A stretch of DNA of 8,754 nucleotides from 2-02-FULL-66-14 sp964651335 (GCA_964651335.1 CAZYVT010000104.1:1-8754), one strand, 5' to 3'. Positions 1 through 6,755 are shown, counted from the first letter of the stretch. Made by a program: numbers and translations. Notes: generated by a model not told the origin, from the letters alone.

Positions 1-1196
1 TGCTCGAGCGGCACTGCGCAGTCTTCGATGAACGACACCGGCTTGCCGTCGCCCTTCATCGACATCATGATGTTCAGGCCTGCCTTGCGGACTTCCCACA
101 CGTCCTTCTGCAGCTTGGCATCGGTAATTTCGACCACACTGCCGGGAAGGCCCAGATCGCCGATCAGCTCGGTGAGCCCTTTCAGCTTCCTCAGCTGCTC
201 AACGGAGTCCTCCCCCGAGAACTCGACCAGCAGGATACAGTCGGGCGCACCGCGGATGAACGCCTCAACGGTGGCGCGGAACGCCGGAATCTCGCGCGCC
301 AGGCCGATCATCGTGCGATCGACCAATTCCACCGCCGAAGGACCGAGCTTCACGATGTGCTGCGTGAAGTCCATCGCGGTGTAGAGCTTCGGGAAGTGGC
401 ACACGCCGAGCGTCCGCCCCGGCGGAAGAGGGGAGAGCTTGAGGGTCAGGCGCTCGAACCAGGCGAGCGTGCCTTCGGAGCCGACCAGCAGGTGCGCGGC
501 ATTCGCGTGCGGCGGCCCGAGGTGGTCCAGGTTGTAACCGGCCACTTTGCGCAATACCTTGGGAAAGCGCGCGGCGATCTCCGCTTTCTCGCGCTCGTAG
601 AGTGCCCGCAGTTTGCGCACCAGCTCCACATAAGCCGGCGGCCCGGCCTCGGCCGTCGGGCCGCTCATGGGACCGAATCTCCAGCGCTCGCCGCCGGCAG
701 TGAGCGCATCGATCGCGAGCACGTTGTGCACCATGTTGCCGTAGGCGATCGAGCGCGAGCCGCAGGAATTGTTGCCCGCCATGCCACCGAGCGTCGCTTG
801 CGCCGACGTGGAAACGTCCACCGGAAACCAGAGCCCGTGCTTGCGCAGCTGCGCATTGAGCGCGTCGAGCACGACACCCGGCTGCACGACCGCAATGCGG
901 CGCTGGGGCTCGACTTCGATCACACGCTTCAGGTATTTCGAATCGTCGATGACGAGCGCCGCACCGACCGTCTGGCCGCATTGCGAGCTGCCGGCGCCCC
1001 GCGGCAGGACCGGGATGCCGTGCTCGACGGCGATCGCAAGGGCCGAGCGAGCTGCCTCCTCGGTGCGCGGGACGACGACACCCACGGGTTCGATCTGGTA
1101 GATCGAGGCATCGGTGGAGTAGCGGCCTCGGCTCGCCGCATCGAACAGCACCTCGCCGTCCACTTCGCGGCGCAGCCGCGTTTCAACGCCGCTCAC
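1..1196 (-). CDS. FAD-linked 2-hydroxyacid dehydrogenase (GlcD/YdiJ-type), N-terminal part; C-terminus beyond the left window edge
   Basis: This reading frame is open from a GTG at 1196-1194 to the window edge, giving 398 residues without a stop. Residues about 37-170 form a PCMH-type FAD-binding domain: PRGAGSSQCGQ (65-75) is the flavin pyrophosphate loop, and TLGGMAGNNSCGSRSIAYGN (135-154) is the second conserved FAD segment. Residues about 220-398 match the FAD-oxidase C-terminal domain, with HLLVGSEGTLAW at 235-246. Family members oxidise D-2-hydroxyacids (glycolate, D-lactate, D-2-hydroxyglutarate) to 2-oxoacids. The segment GLNIMMSMKGDGKPVSFIED (373-392) is what I recall from long fused proteins with a C-terminal Fe-S/CCG half, so the full protein may be near 1,000 residues; that half lies outside the window. 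GTG is chosen because it follows the regulator's TGA by one base and gives a normal family N-terminus. No strong Shine-Dalgarno precedes it, which suggests translational coupling to the regulator. The exact substrate cannot be told from sequence. Confidence 0.9.
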   Translation of the reverse strand, partial: MSGVETRLRREVDGEVLFDAASRGRYSTDASIYQIEPVGVVVPRTEEAARSALAIAVEHGIPVLPRGAGSSQCGQTVGAALVIDDSKYLKRVIEVEPQRRIAVVQPGVVLDALNAQLRKHGLWFPVDVSTSAQATLGGMAGNNSCGSRSIAYGNMVHNVLAIDALTAGGERWRFGPMSGPTAEAGPPAYVELVRKLRALYEREKAEIAARFPKVLRKVAGYNLDHLGPPHANAAHLLVGSEGTLAWFERLTLKLSPLPPGRTLGVCHFPKLYTAMDFTQHIVKLGPSAVELVDRTMIGLAREIPAFRATVEAFIRGAPDCILLVEFSGEDSVEQLRKLKGLTELIGDLGLPGSVVEITDAKLQKDVWEVRKAGLNIMMSMKGDGKPVSFIEDCAVPLE

Positions 1197-1197
1197 G

Positions 1198-1878
1198 TCA
1201 GGCGACCGCTCGCGCCGACAGTGCGCCGAGGACCGAAACGAGCTTCGAGGTGAGGTGCTCCGCGAGAAGCCTCTTGAGCCGCGGCGCATCCCGGGCAATC
1301 AGCGCGGAGAGGATTTCCTCGTGCTCGCGCACCGCCGCGTCCCAGCGCTCCCTGGAAAGATTCGCCATGTACCGCGCGCGGCGCACGTTGGCGTTCAGCT
1401 GCCGGTAGGCGTGCCCCAGCACCTGGTTGCAGGAGGCATCTGCAATGCTGAGGTGGATCGCCTGATTATGGCGGAAATAGGCGGCGAGATCTCCCCGCGC
1501 ATGCGCCGCCAGCATCTCGTAGTGCAATGCGCGGATGTCGTCGAGCTGCTGCGGGGTCGCATTGGCGCAGGCGAGCTCTCCGGCGAGTGCCTCGAGGACA
1601 CCCATCACGGCGAAGGTCTGCTTCAGTCTGCCCGGATCGAGCGGCGTTACGATCGCCCCGCGATTCGGCAGCAGTTCGACCAGGCCTTCGGTGGCGAGGA
1701 GCTTGAATGCCTCGCGCAGCGGCGTGCGCGAGATGCCAAGCTGCTCGCAAAGCACCCGTTCGTTGAGCCGCGCCCCCGGCAAGAGTCCACCCTGTACGAT
1801 CAGGTCGCGCAGCCGATCCACGACCTCTTCATGGAGGGGTCGTCGGCTGATCGGGCTGATTGCTTGCGAATCGTTCAT
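1198..1878 (-). CDS. GntR-family transcriptional regulator, FCD (FadR-like) subfamily
   Basis: A 226-residue DNA-binding regulator. Residues about 14-78 form the GntR winged helix-turn-helix: the stretch ERVLCEQLGISRTPLREAFK (40-59) is the characteristic recognition region, followed by the wing LLPNRGAIV (69-77). Residues about 85-215 form the all-helical FCD effector domain. Its usual metal and ligand positions are visible as N138, H142 (NQAIH), H186 (EHEEI) and H208 (EHL). FCD regulators generally repress an adjacent catabolic operon until a small carboxylate or related metabolite binds. I start at ATG 1878; an in-frame TTG at 1896 would add six residues but falls inside a dyad, and neither start has a clear ribosome-binding site. 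The gene is divergent from the transporter operon and probably cotranscribed with the dehydrogenase one base downstream. It most likely controls both arms and itself; this is inferred from position and from the palindromes in the intergenic region. Confidence 0.92.
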   Translation of the reverse strand: MNDSQAISPISRRPLHEEVVDRLRDLIVQGGLLPGARLNERVLCEQLGISRTPLREAFKLLATEGLVELLPNRGAIVTPLDPGRLKQTFAVMGVLEALAGELACANATPQQLDDIRALHYEMLAAHARGDLAAYFRHNQAIHLSIADASCNQVLGHAYRQLNANVRRARYMANLSRERWDAAVREHEEILSALIARDAPRLKRLLAEHLTSKLVSVLGALSARAVA

Positions 1879-1898
1879 TTTGCATGCAGAATACAAAA
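1878..1898. promoter_or_regulatory. Imperfect dyad over the GntR gene start, candidate auto-operator
   Basis: TTTTGCAT at 1878-1885 and ATACAAAA at 1891-1898 are inverted repeats matching at 7 of 8 positions around a 5-bp spacer. AT-rich dyads ending in TTTTG(T/C)AT and ATACAAAA resemble GntR-superfamily operators. The site touches the first base of the regulator's ATG on the minus strand, so a bound protein would block its own transcription or start-codon access. The function is inferred; the dyad itself is seen directly. Confidence 0.45.
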
Positions 1899-1903
1899 AA
1901 TCA

Positions 1904-1933
1904 TTGTTCTACGCAACTTTTAGCCCTTATGTT
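1904..1933 (+). promoter_or_regulatory. Weak candidate sigma70 promoter for the rightward operon
   Basis: TTGTTC at 1904-1909 is followed after 18 bp by TATGTT at 1928-1933. These are partial matches to the -35 (3/6) and -10 (4/6) boxes. Transcription would start near 1940, about 30 bp before the aminotransferase ATG. The perfect palindrome at 1929-1942 overlaps the -10 box, which would suit repression. The match is poor, and other promoters in this AT-richer gap are possible. Confidence 0.25.
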
Positions 1934-1942
1934 GCGCAACAT
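1929..1942. promoter_or_regulatory. Perfect 14-bp palindrome ATGTTGCGCAACAT, candidate operator
   Basis: ATGTTGCGCAACAT is its own reverse complement across all 14 bases, in the middle of the divergent intergenic region. A related half site, ACGCAAC, lies at 1911-1917. Perfect dyads of this size between a FCD-GntR gene and its divergent operon are usually the repressor's operator. It is distinct in sequence from the TTTTGCATGCA boxes, so two kinds of site, or two regulators, may act here. Confidence 0.55.
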
Positions 1943-1962
1943 GAAGGTTTTGCATGCAATCT

Positions 1963-1967
1963 GGAGG
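1963..1967 (+). promoter_or_regulatory. Ribosome-binding site deciding the aminotransferase start
   Basis: GGAGG sits 4 bases before the ATG at 1972. It selects this ATG over the in-frame ATG at 1954, which lies upstream of the site, inside the TGCATGCA palindrome, and has no ribosome-binding site of its own. Confidence 0.8.
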
Positions 1968-1971
1968 AAAC

Positions 1972-3171
1972 ATGTCTAGAACCAGCGGCCGGCATTTCCT
2001 GCAGATCCCCGGGCCGACCAACGTGCCCGATCGGGTGCTGCGGGCGATCGATTTTCCGACCATGGACCACCGCGGCCCGGAGTTCGCAGTACTCGGCAAG
2101 ACGGTACTCGCGGGGATGAAACGGGTGTTCAAATCGATTCACGGCGAAGTTGTCATTTATCCAGCATCAGGGACCGGGGCTTGGGAAGCTGCGCTTGTCA
2201 ATACGCTGGGGCCGGGCGATCGCGTGCTGATGTACGAGACCGGCCACTTCGCCACGCTGTGGCAGAAGCTCGCAGCCCGGCTCGGGCTCGCGCCCGAGTT
2301 CCTGCCCGGCGATTGGCGCCACGGCGCCGACCCGGAGGCGATCGAAAAGCGCCTGCGCGCCGACACGGAGAAAAACATCAAGGCGGTCTGTGTCGTGCAC
2401 AACGAGACCTCGACGGGCGCCGTTTCGCGAGTCGCCGAGGTGCGCAGGGCGATCGACGCGGCGGCGCATCCGGCGCTCTACATGGTCGACACGATTTCTT
2501 CGCTTGCCTCGATCGACTACCGCCACGACGAGTGGGGCGTGGATGTCACCGTTGCAGGCTCGCAGAAGGGCCTGATGCTACCGCCCGGCCTGTCGTTCAA
2601 TTGCATTTCGCCGAAGGCGCTGGCGGCCTCCAAAGCAGCGCGACTGCCGCGCAGCTACTGGGCGTGGGACGAAATGCTGGCGAACGGCAAGAGCGGCTAC
2701 TTTCCCTATACGCCGGCGACCAATCTTCTCTACGGCCTGCGCGAGGCGCTCGCGATGCTGCTCGATGAAGAAGGCCTGGAAAACGTCTTCGCGCGCCACC
2801 AACGGCACGCCGAGGCAACGCGTCGCGCCGTTCGGGCCTGGGGGCTCGAAGTGCTGGCGCTCGAGCCGCGGGAATACTCGGGCTCGCTCACTGCGGTGCT
2901 GATGCCTGCCGGCCACGACGCCGACCGCGTGCGCAAGTTGATTCTCGATGCCTTCGACATGTCGCTCGGCACCGGGCTTGGCAAGCTCGCCGGGAAAGTG
3001 TTTCGCATCGGTCACCTCGGTGATTTCAACGATCTCGCACTGATGGGCACGCTCGCAGGAGTGGAGATGGGCCTTGGGCTGGCGGGCGTACCGGTGAAGA
3101 AGGAAGGCGTGCGGGCGGCGATGGACTACCTCGCCGCGTGGCGCGAATCGAGGGAACAGGCCGCGGCCTGA
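1972..3171 (+). CDS. sgaA: Serine-glyoxylate-type aminotransferase (class V, PLP-dependent)
   Basis: A 399-residue PLP enzyme of the alanine/serine-glyoxylate aminotransferase family, close to the usual length of about 400. Visible signatures are the N-terminal QIPGPTNVPDRVL, DHRGPEF (32-38) and the phosphate-binding SGTGAWEA (66-73). Further along are HNETSTG (143-149), the cofactor aspartate in VDTISSL (D173), the Schiff-base lysine K199 in GSQKGLMLPPG, and a substrate-carboxylate arginine R345 in KVFRIGHLGD. Such enzymes transfer the amino group of serine, alanine or aspartate to glyoxylate, giving glycine, and they serve the serine cycle, photorespiration-like glycolate use, or the beta-hydroxyaspartate cycle (BhcA, aspartate donor). 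None of the companion genes of those cycles (hydroxypyruvate reductase, bhcB-D) is in the window, so the amino donor is unknown. It is the first gene of the rightward operon, 25 bp before the TRAP binding-protein gene, which suggests glyoxylate or hydroxypyruvate arises from the imported compound. Confidence 0.88.
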   Translation: MSRTSGRHFLQIPGPTNVPDRVLRAIDFPTMDHRGPEFAVLGKTVLAGMKRVFKSIHGEVVIYPASGTGAWEAALVNTLGPGDRVLMYETGHFATLWQKLAARLGLAPEFLPGDWRHGADPEAIEKRLRADTEKNIKAVCVVHNETSTGAVSRVAEVRRAIDAAAHPALYMVDTISSLASIDYRHDEWGVDVTVAGSQKGLMLPPGLSFNCISPKALAASKAARLPRSYWAWDEMLANGKSGYFPYTPATNLLYGLREALAMLLDEEGLENVFARHQRHAEATRRAVRAWGLEVLALEPREYSGSLTAVLMPAGHDADRVRKLILDAFDMSLGTGLGKLAGKVFRIGHLGDFNDLALMGTLAGVEMGLGLAGVPVKKEGVRAAMDYLAAWRESREQAAA

Positions 3172-3182
3172 ACCCGTCAACC

Positions 3183-3190
3183 AGGAGGAG
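3183..3190 (+). promoter_or_regulatory. Strong ribosome-binding site of the TRAP solute-binding protein
   Basis: AGGAGGAG lies 6 bases before ATG 3197. It is the strongest Shine-Dalgarno in the window, in keeping with the high amounts of periplasmic binding protein that TRAP systems need relative to their membrane subunits. Confidence 0.75.
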
Positions 3191-3196
3191 ACAGGC

Positions 3197-4168
3197 ATGA
3201 AACCGACCAAGCACCTCGCTGCGCTCGCCATGGCGGTACTTGCAGGGACCGCGGCGGCGCAGACCGAAATCAAATTCGGTCACGTTGGAGAGCCGGGTTC
3301 GCTTTTCGCTGCTTCGGCGGAGGAATTCGCCAAGCGTGCCAATGCCAGGCTGGTCGGGAAAGTCAAGGTGGTGGTGTACGGCTCGAGCCAGCTCGGCGGC
3401 GACAAGGAGCTGCTGCAGAAAATCAAGCTTGGCACGGTGGACATCGCGCTGCCTTCCACGGTGATGTCGTCGGAAGCGGATCTCTTCGGCGTGTTCGAGA
3501 TGCCGTATCTGGTCAAGGACCGCAACCACATGAAGAGGATCGAGAACGAGGTGTTCTGGAAAACGCTCGAGCCCGCCGCCGAAACGAAAGGGCTGAAGAT
3601 CATTGCGGTCTGGGAGAATGGCTACCGCCATATCACCAACTCGAAGCGGCCGATCAACACGCCGGAGGATCTCAGGGGCATCAAACTGCGCGTGCCCGAG
3701 GGCAAGTGGCGCGTAAAGATGTTCCAGACCTACGGCGCGAATCCCAGCCCGATGAAGTTCTCGGAAGTGTTCACCGCGCTGCAAACCGGCGTCATGGACG
3801 GGCAGGAGAACCCTTTCACGCAGATCTACAGCGCCAAGTTCCAGGAAGTGCAGAAGTTTCTCTCGCTCACCGGGCACGTGTACACCCCGGCCTACGCGAC
3901 GGTGGGCGCAAAGAAATGGGCCGGCCTGCCCGCCGACGTGCGCTCCGCGCTCGAGGCGGTCGCGAAGGAGACGCAGGCATTCGTGTACGCCGAGGCCGAG
4001 AAGGGCGACAACGAACTGCTCGGCAAGCTGAAGGCAGCGGGAATGCAGGTGAATACGCCGAACAAGGACGCGTTCATTGCCGCCTCGAAGCCGGTGTACG
4101 AGGAGTTCGCCAACGAAGTGAAGGGCGCGAAGGAAGTCATCGACCGCGCCATCGCGCTGGGCAAGTAG
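3197..4168 (+). CDS. dctP: TRAP transporter periplasmic solute-binding protein (DctP/TAXI-unrelated, DctP family)
   Basis: A 323-residue extracytoplasmic solute receptor that hands an organic acid to the DctQM membrane complex. A signal peptide is evident at residues 1-21: basic MKPTK, hydrophobic LAALAMAVLAG, then a TAAA cleavage site before QTEIKFGH. The mature part has the DctP-family pattern: the early FGHVGEPGS segment, GSSQLGGDKELLQKIKLGT (62-80), EDLRGIKLRVPEG (157-169) with R165 at the conserved carboxylate-binding position, and FTALQTGVMDGQENP (192-206). R165 argues for a carboxylate-bearing ligand. The specific ligand cannot be read from sequence. The product starts after a strong ribosome-binding site and is followed 10 bp later by the small subunit gene. 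The neighbouring catabolic enzymes point to a hydroxy- or unsaturated carboxylic acid, which is inference. Confidence 0.95.
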   Translation: MKPTKHLAALAMAVLAGTAAAQTEIKFGHVGEPGSLFAASAEEFAKRANARLVGKVKVVVYGSSQLGGDKELLQKIKLGTVDIALPSTVMSSEADLFGVFEMPYLVKDRNHMKRIENEVFWKTLEPAAETKGLKIIAVWENGYRHITNSKRPINTPEDLRGIKLRVPEGKWRVKMFQTYGANPSPMKFSEVFTALQTGVMDGQENPFTQIYSAKFQEVQKFLSLTGHVYTPAYATVGAKKWAGLPADVRSALEAVAKETQAFVYAEAEKGDNELLGKLKAAGMQVNTPNKDAFIAASKPVYEEFANEVKGAKEVIDRAIALGK

Positions 4169-4178
4169 CATCGCGCCG

Positions 4179-4688
4179 ATGCTGGAGCGCTGGCGCAGGC
4201 GCTACGAGCGCCTGCTGGAGTGGGTCGTCATCATCCTGATGGCGACGCTTGCCGTGGAGGTCACGGTCGGCGTGGTGTTCCGCACCTTTGGCGCCGCGCT
4301 CGTCTGGTACGACGAGGTGGCCTCGATTCTGCTCGCCTGGCTCACCTTTTACGGCTCGGCGCTCGCTTCGACCAAGCGCGCCCACATCGGCTGCCCGGAA
4401 CTGGTCGCGCTGCTGCCGCCCGGGGCGCGGGTCGCCGCGCGCCTGGTCGCCGACGTGCTGGTGGTCCTTTTTTTCCTGCTCCTCGGCTGGATGGGCTACG
4501 ACATCCTCGGCGTGCTTGCCACCGACCACCTGGTCAGCCTGCCTGAAGTCCCGGTCGCCTACGTGCAGTCGGTGGTGCCGATCAGCGCCGTCCTGATCGT
4601 GCTCGCAGAACTGGTCACGCTGCCGCGGGCACTCGCGGACGCACGGGCGCCGCGCGACGCGGCGGCAGGCGGCGAGGCGAGTCACTGA
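4179..4688 (+). CDS. dctQ: TRAP transporter small transmembrane subunit (DctQ)
   Basis: A 169-residue inner-membrane protein of the size and layout of DctQ. Four hydrophobic segments are visible: about 13-34 (WVVIILMATLAVEVTVGVVF), 43-63, 86-108 (VADVLVVLFFLLLGWMGYDI) and 126-148. The family-typical WYDEVASILLAWLTFYGSA (43-61) follows the first helix, with HIGCPEL just after. It pairs with the large subunit to form the Na+-driven uptake complex. No clear ribosome-binding site precedes it, and it follows the binding-protein stop by 10 bp, so reinitiation is likely. Its TGA shares one base with the ATG of the large subunit (TGATG), a common translational coupling for obligate partners. Confidence 0.93.
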   Translation: MLERWRRRYERLLEWVVIILMATLAVEVTVGVVFRTFGAALVWYDEVASILLAWLTFYGSALASTKRAHIGCPELVALLPPGARVAARLVADVLVVLFFLLLGWMGYDILGVLATDHLVSLPEVPVAYVQSVVPISAVLIVLAELVTLPRALADARAPRDAAAGGEASH

Positions 4689-5971
4689 TGGAAATCCTGC
4701 TGCTCTTTGTCTGCGTGCTCGCGCTGGTCGTGATCGACATCCCGATCGCGGTCGCGCTCGGCATTGTCGCGGTGGCGGCGATGGTCCTCACCCAGGGACT
4801 CGCCTCGCTTCCCAATCTGCCGGTCGTGCTCTACAACGGCGCCACCAACTTTCCGCTGATCGCGATTCCGCTCTTCATCCTCGCCGGCGCCATCATGAAC
4901 GCGTCCGGCATCTCGACACGGCTGATCGCGTTCGCGAGCTCCGTTCTCGGATTCATTCGCGGGGGACTGGCGATGGTGTCGATCGGCGCGTCCATGTTCT
5001 TCGCCGAGATTTCCGGCTCGGCGGTGGCCGACGTGTCGGCGCTCGGCTCGATCCTGATCCCCGCGATGAAGGCGAAGGGCTACCCGAAGGCGGTGGCGGC
5101 GGCGGTGATGTCCTCGGCGGCGACGCTCGCGGTGATCATCCCGCCCTCGATCCCGATGATCCTGTACGCGGTGATGGCCGAGACCTCGGTGGTGCAGTTG
5201 TTCGTCGCCGGCATCGTGCCGGGTGTGCTGGGCGGCCTGGGATTGATGGGCATGGCGTACTGGTTCGCGCGCCGCTACAACCTGCCGGTCGAAGAGCGGC
5301 TGCACTGGGTGCGGGTACGACAGACTTTCCGCGAGGCGTTTTGGGCGTTCACGCTGCCGATGATCATCCTCGGCGCGATCTTCGGCGGCGTGGTGACGGC
5401 GACCGAGGGCGCGGCGCTCGCGGTGATGGCGGCGCTGTTCATCGGTCTGGTCGTCTACCGCGAACTGGATCTTGCGCACCTCAAGGCGGCGATGATCGAA
5501 GGCGGGACGCAGACAGCGGTGGTGATGCTCCTCGTGGCGACTTCGGCCTTGCTGGGGGCGTACCTCACCGAGACTCAGGCGCCACAGAAGCTGGCGCGCG
5601 CGGTGTCCGAGCTCACCGCCAACAAGTGGGCCGTGCTCGCATTGCTCAACGTGCTGTTCCTGATCCTCGGCATGTTCCTGCACTCGGCCGCCGCGATCAT
5701 CCTGGTGGTGCCGGTGGTGATGCCGCTCGTGAAATCGGTCGGCATCGACCCGGTGCACTTCGGATTGATCGTGACGGTCAACCTCGGCATCGGGCAGCAG
5801 ACCCCGCCGGTGGCGAGCGTGCTGATGGTCGCGTGCTCGATCGCAAAGGCGAGCGTATGGGAGGTGACACGCGTCAACGTCTGGTTCATCGGCGTGCTGT
5901 TTGCCGTGCTGATGATGGTCACCTACATCCCGATCACCGGCCTCGGGCTGGTGCAACTCTTCTACCGCTAG
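4688..5971 (+). CDS. dctM: TRAP transporter large permease subunit (DctM)
   Basis: A 427-residue polytopic membrane protein, the standard DctM length. It is hydrophobic almost throughout, with about twelve predicted membrane segments. Family landmarks are IDIPIAVALG (16-25), NFPLIAIPLFILAGAIMNASG (54-74), FAEISGSAVADVSALGSILIP (105-125), and VIIPPSIPMILYAV (149-162), with the matching second-half motif around GIGQQTPPVASVL. It forms the ion-coupled translocation pathway with the small subunit. Transport is expected to be Na+-driven, high-affinity uptake of the ligand delivered by the periplasmic receptor. It overlaps the small-subunit gene by one base and is followed 4 bp later by the hydratase-family gene, so transport and catabolism are on one transcript. 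Confidence 0.95.
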   Translation: MEILLLFVCVLALVVIDIPIAVALGIVAVAAMVLTQGLASLPNLPVVLYNGATNFPLIAIPLFILAGAIMNASGISTRLIAFASSVLGFIRGGLAMVSIGASMFFAEISGSAVADVSALGSILIPAMKAKGYPKAVAAAVMSSAATLAVIIPPSIPMILYAVMAETSVVQLFVAGIVPGVLGGLGLMGMAYWFARRYNLPVEERLHWVRVRQTFREAFWAFTLPMIILGAIFGGVVTATEGAALAVMAALFIGLVVYRELDLAHLKAAMIEGGTQTAVVMLLVATSALLGAYLTETQAPQKLARAVSELTANKWAVLALLNVLFLILGMFLHSAAAIILVVPVVMPLVKSVGIDPVHFGLIVTVNLGIGQQTPPVASVLMVACSIAKASVWEVTRVNVWFIGVLFAVLMMVTYIPITGLGLVQLFYR

Positions 5972-5975
5972 CGCC

Positions 5976-6755
5976 ATGACCGACCCCATCCTCGTACATC
6001 TGGATGGCAGCATCGCCACCGTCGTTCTGAACCGCCCGGAGAAACTGAATGCGCTCACCAGGCCGATGTGGCGGCGGCTGGGCGAAGTGTTCGAGGAACT
6101 CTCCGCGGACGAAACCCTTCGCTGTATCGTGATTCGGGGCGCGGGCGAAAAGGCATTCGCGCCGGGAAACGACATTACCGAGTTCGAGAAGGAGCGCTCG
6201 AATGTCGAGCAGGCGCGAGCCTACGGCCGCGTCATGCACCGCACAATAGAGGCGATCGCGGGCTGCCGTCATCCCGTGGTGGCGCTGATTCAGGGCATTT
6301 GCGTGGGCGGCGGCCTGGAGATCGCAGCGCTTGCCGACCTCCGGATTTGCGGTGAGTCGAGCCGCTTCGGCGTGCCGATCAAGAACCTCGGCATCGTGAT
6401 GGCGTATGGCGAGCTCGTGGCCCTGATCGCGGTCTGCGGCCGTGCTGTTGCGCTCGAGATCCTGCTCGAAGGTCGCATCTTCGACGCTGCGGAAGCCAAG
6501 GGGAAGGGGTTGGTTACGCGGATCGTGCCGGACGACAAGGTCGAGGAAGAGGCCTACGCCTGCGCACGGCGAATCGCGGAGGGCGCTCCGCTCGCTGCAC
6601 GCTGGCACAAGACGTTCGCCCGCCGGCTCGCGGACGCCAGGCCGCTCACCGATGCGGAGTATGACGAAGGCTTCGCCTGCTTCGGCACCGAGGACTTTCG
6701 CGAAGGCGTGGCCGCGTTCCTTGCCAAGCGAAAACCCGAATTCAAGGGGCGCTGA
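5976..6755 (+). CDS. Enoyl-CoA hydratase/isomerase-family (crotonase-fold) protein
   Basis: A 259-residue crotonase-fold enzyme acting on a CoA thioester in the cytosol. The oxyanion-hole segments are present: KAFAPGNDITEF (59-70) and GICVGGGLEIAALADLR (107-123). Of the two catalytic glutamates of classical enoyl-CoA hydratase (Glu144 and Glu164 in the rat enzyme), the second is kept as E161 in ALEILLEGR. The first position is occupied by isoleucine I135 in RFGVPIKNLG, and E146 in the following MAYGEL segment could stand in for it. The reaction may therefore be hydration with altered chemistry, isomerisation, decarboxylation or thioester hydrolysis rather than standard hydration. The start codon follows the permease stop by 4 bp without a clear ribosome-binding site. 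Its TGA overlaps the CoA-transferase ATG by one base, so the two proteins are probably made in step, the product of the transferase being the natural substrate of this enzyme. Confidence 0.9.
   Translation: MTDPILVHLDGSIATVVLNRPEKLNALTRPMWRRLGEVFEELSADETLRCIVIRGAGEKAFAPGNDITEFEKERSNVEQARAYGRVMHRTIEAIAGCRHPVVALIQGICVGGGLEIAALADLRICGESSRFGVPIKNLGIVMAYGELVALIAVCGRAVALEILLEGRIFDAAEAKGKGLVTRIVPDDKVEEEAYACARRIAEGAPLAARWHKTFARRLADARPLTDAEYDEGFACFGTEDFREGVAAFLAKRKPEFKGR

Larger units (their letters stand above)
1878..1958 (+). repeat. Two identical TTTTGCATGCA boxes, 70 bp apart
   Basis: The 11-mer TTTTGCATGCA occurs at 1878-1888 and again at 1948-1958, start to start exactly 70 bp, which is close to seven helical turns. 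Each contains the 8-bp palindrome TGCATGCA. One copy overlaps the regulator's start codon and the other lies just upstream of the aminotransferase ribosome-binding site. The two copies bracket the divergent promoter region, as paired repressor sites do when they loop DNA. Binding is not proven. Confidence 0.5.

Noticed and set aside
265..1253. Long closed frames over the left end (minus 265-981, plus 357-1253)
   Set aside because: They are shadows of the minus-strand FAD dehydrogenase frame, which shows unmistakable family motifs and runs open off the edge. The shadow proteins are arginine/alanine-rich without any domain pattern.
1876..1896. TTG at 1896 as the regulator start
   Set aside because: It adds six residues outside the conserved domain and lies inside a dyad; the ATG at 1878 is a better codon. 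Neither has a clear ribosome-binding site, so this is a preference and not proof.
1255..1923. A 222-residue plus-strand open frame opposite the GntR gene
   Set aside because: The opposing frame has a complete GntR-FCD architecture; this one shows no family feature.
1954..1974. Upstream ATG at 1954 as the aminotransferase start
   Set aside because: It precedes the GGAGG at 1963-1967, lies within the TGCATGCA box and adds only MQSGGN; the ATG at 1972 is properly spaced from the ribosome-binding site.
3026..4171. A 381-residue minus-strand open frame opposite the binding-protein gene
   Set aside because: It is antisense to a convincing dctP with signal peptide and ribosome-binding site; it has no recognisable motif and no start context of its own.
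4682..6175. A 497-residue minus-strand open frame opposite the TRAP permease
   Set aside because: The translation is a histidine/arginine/aspartate-rich low-complexity string, the typical antisense reading of a GC-rich membrane protein gene with G/C third positions. The plus-strand frame is clearly DctM.
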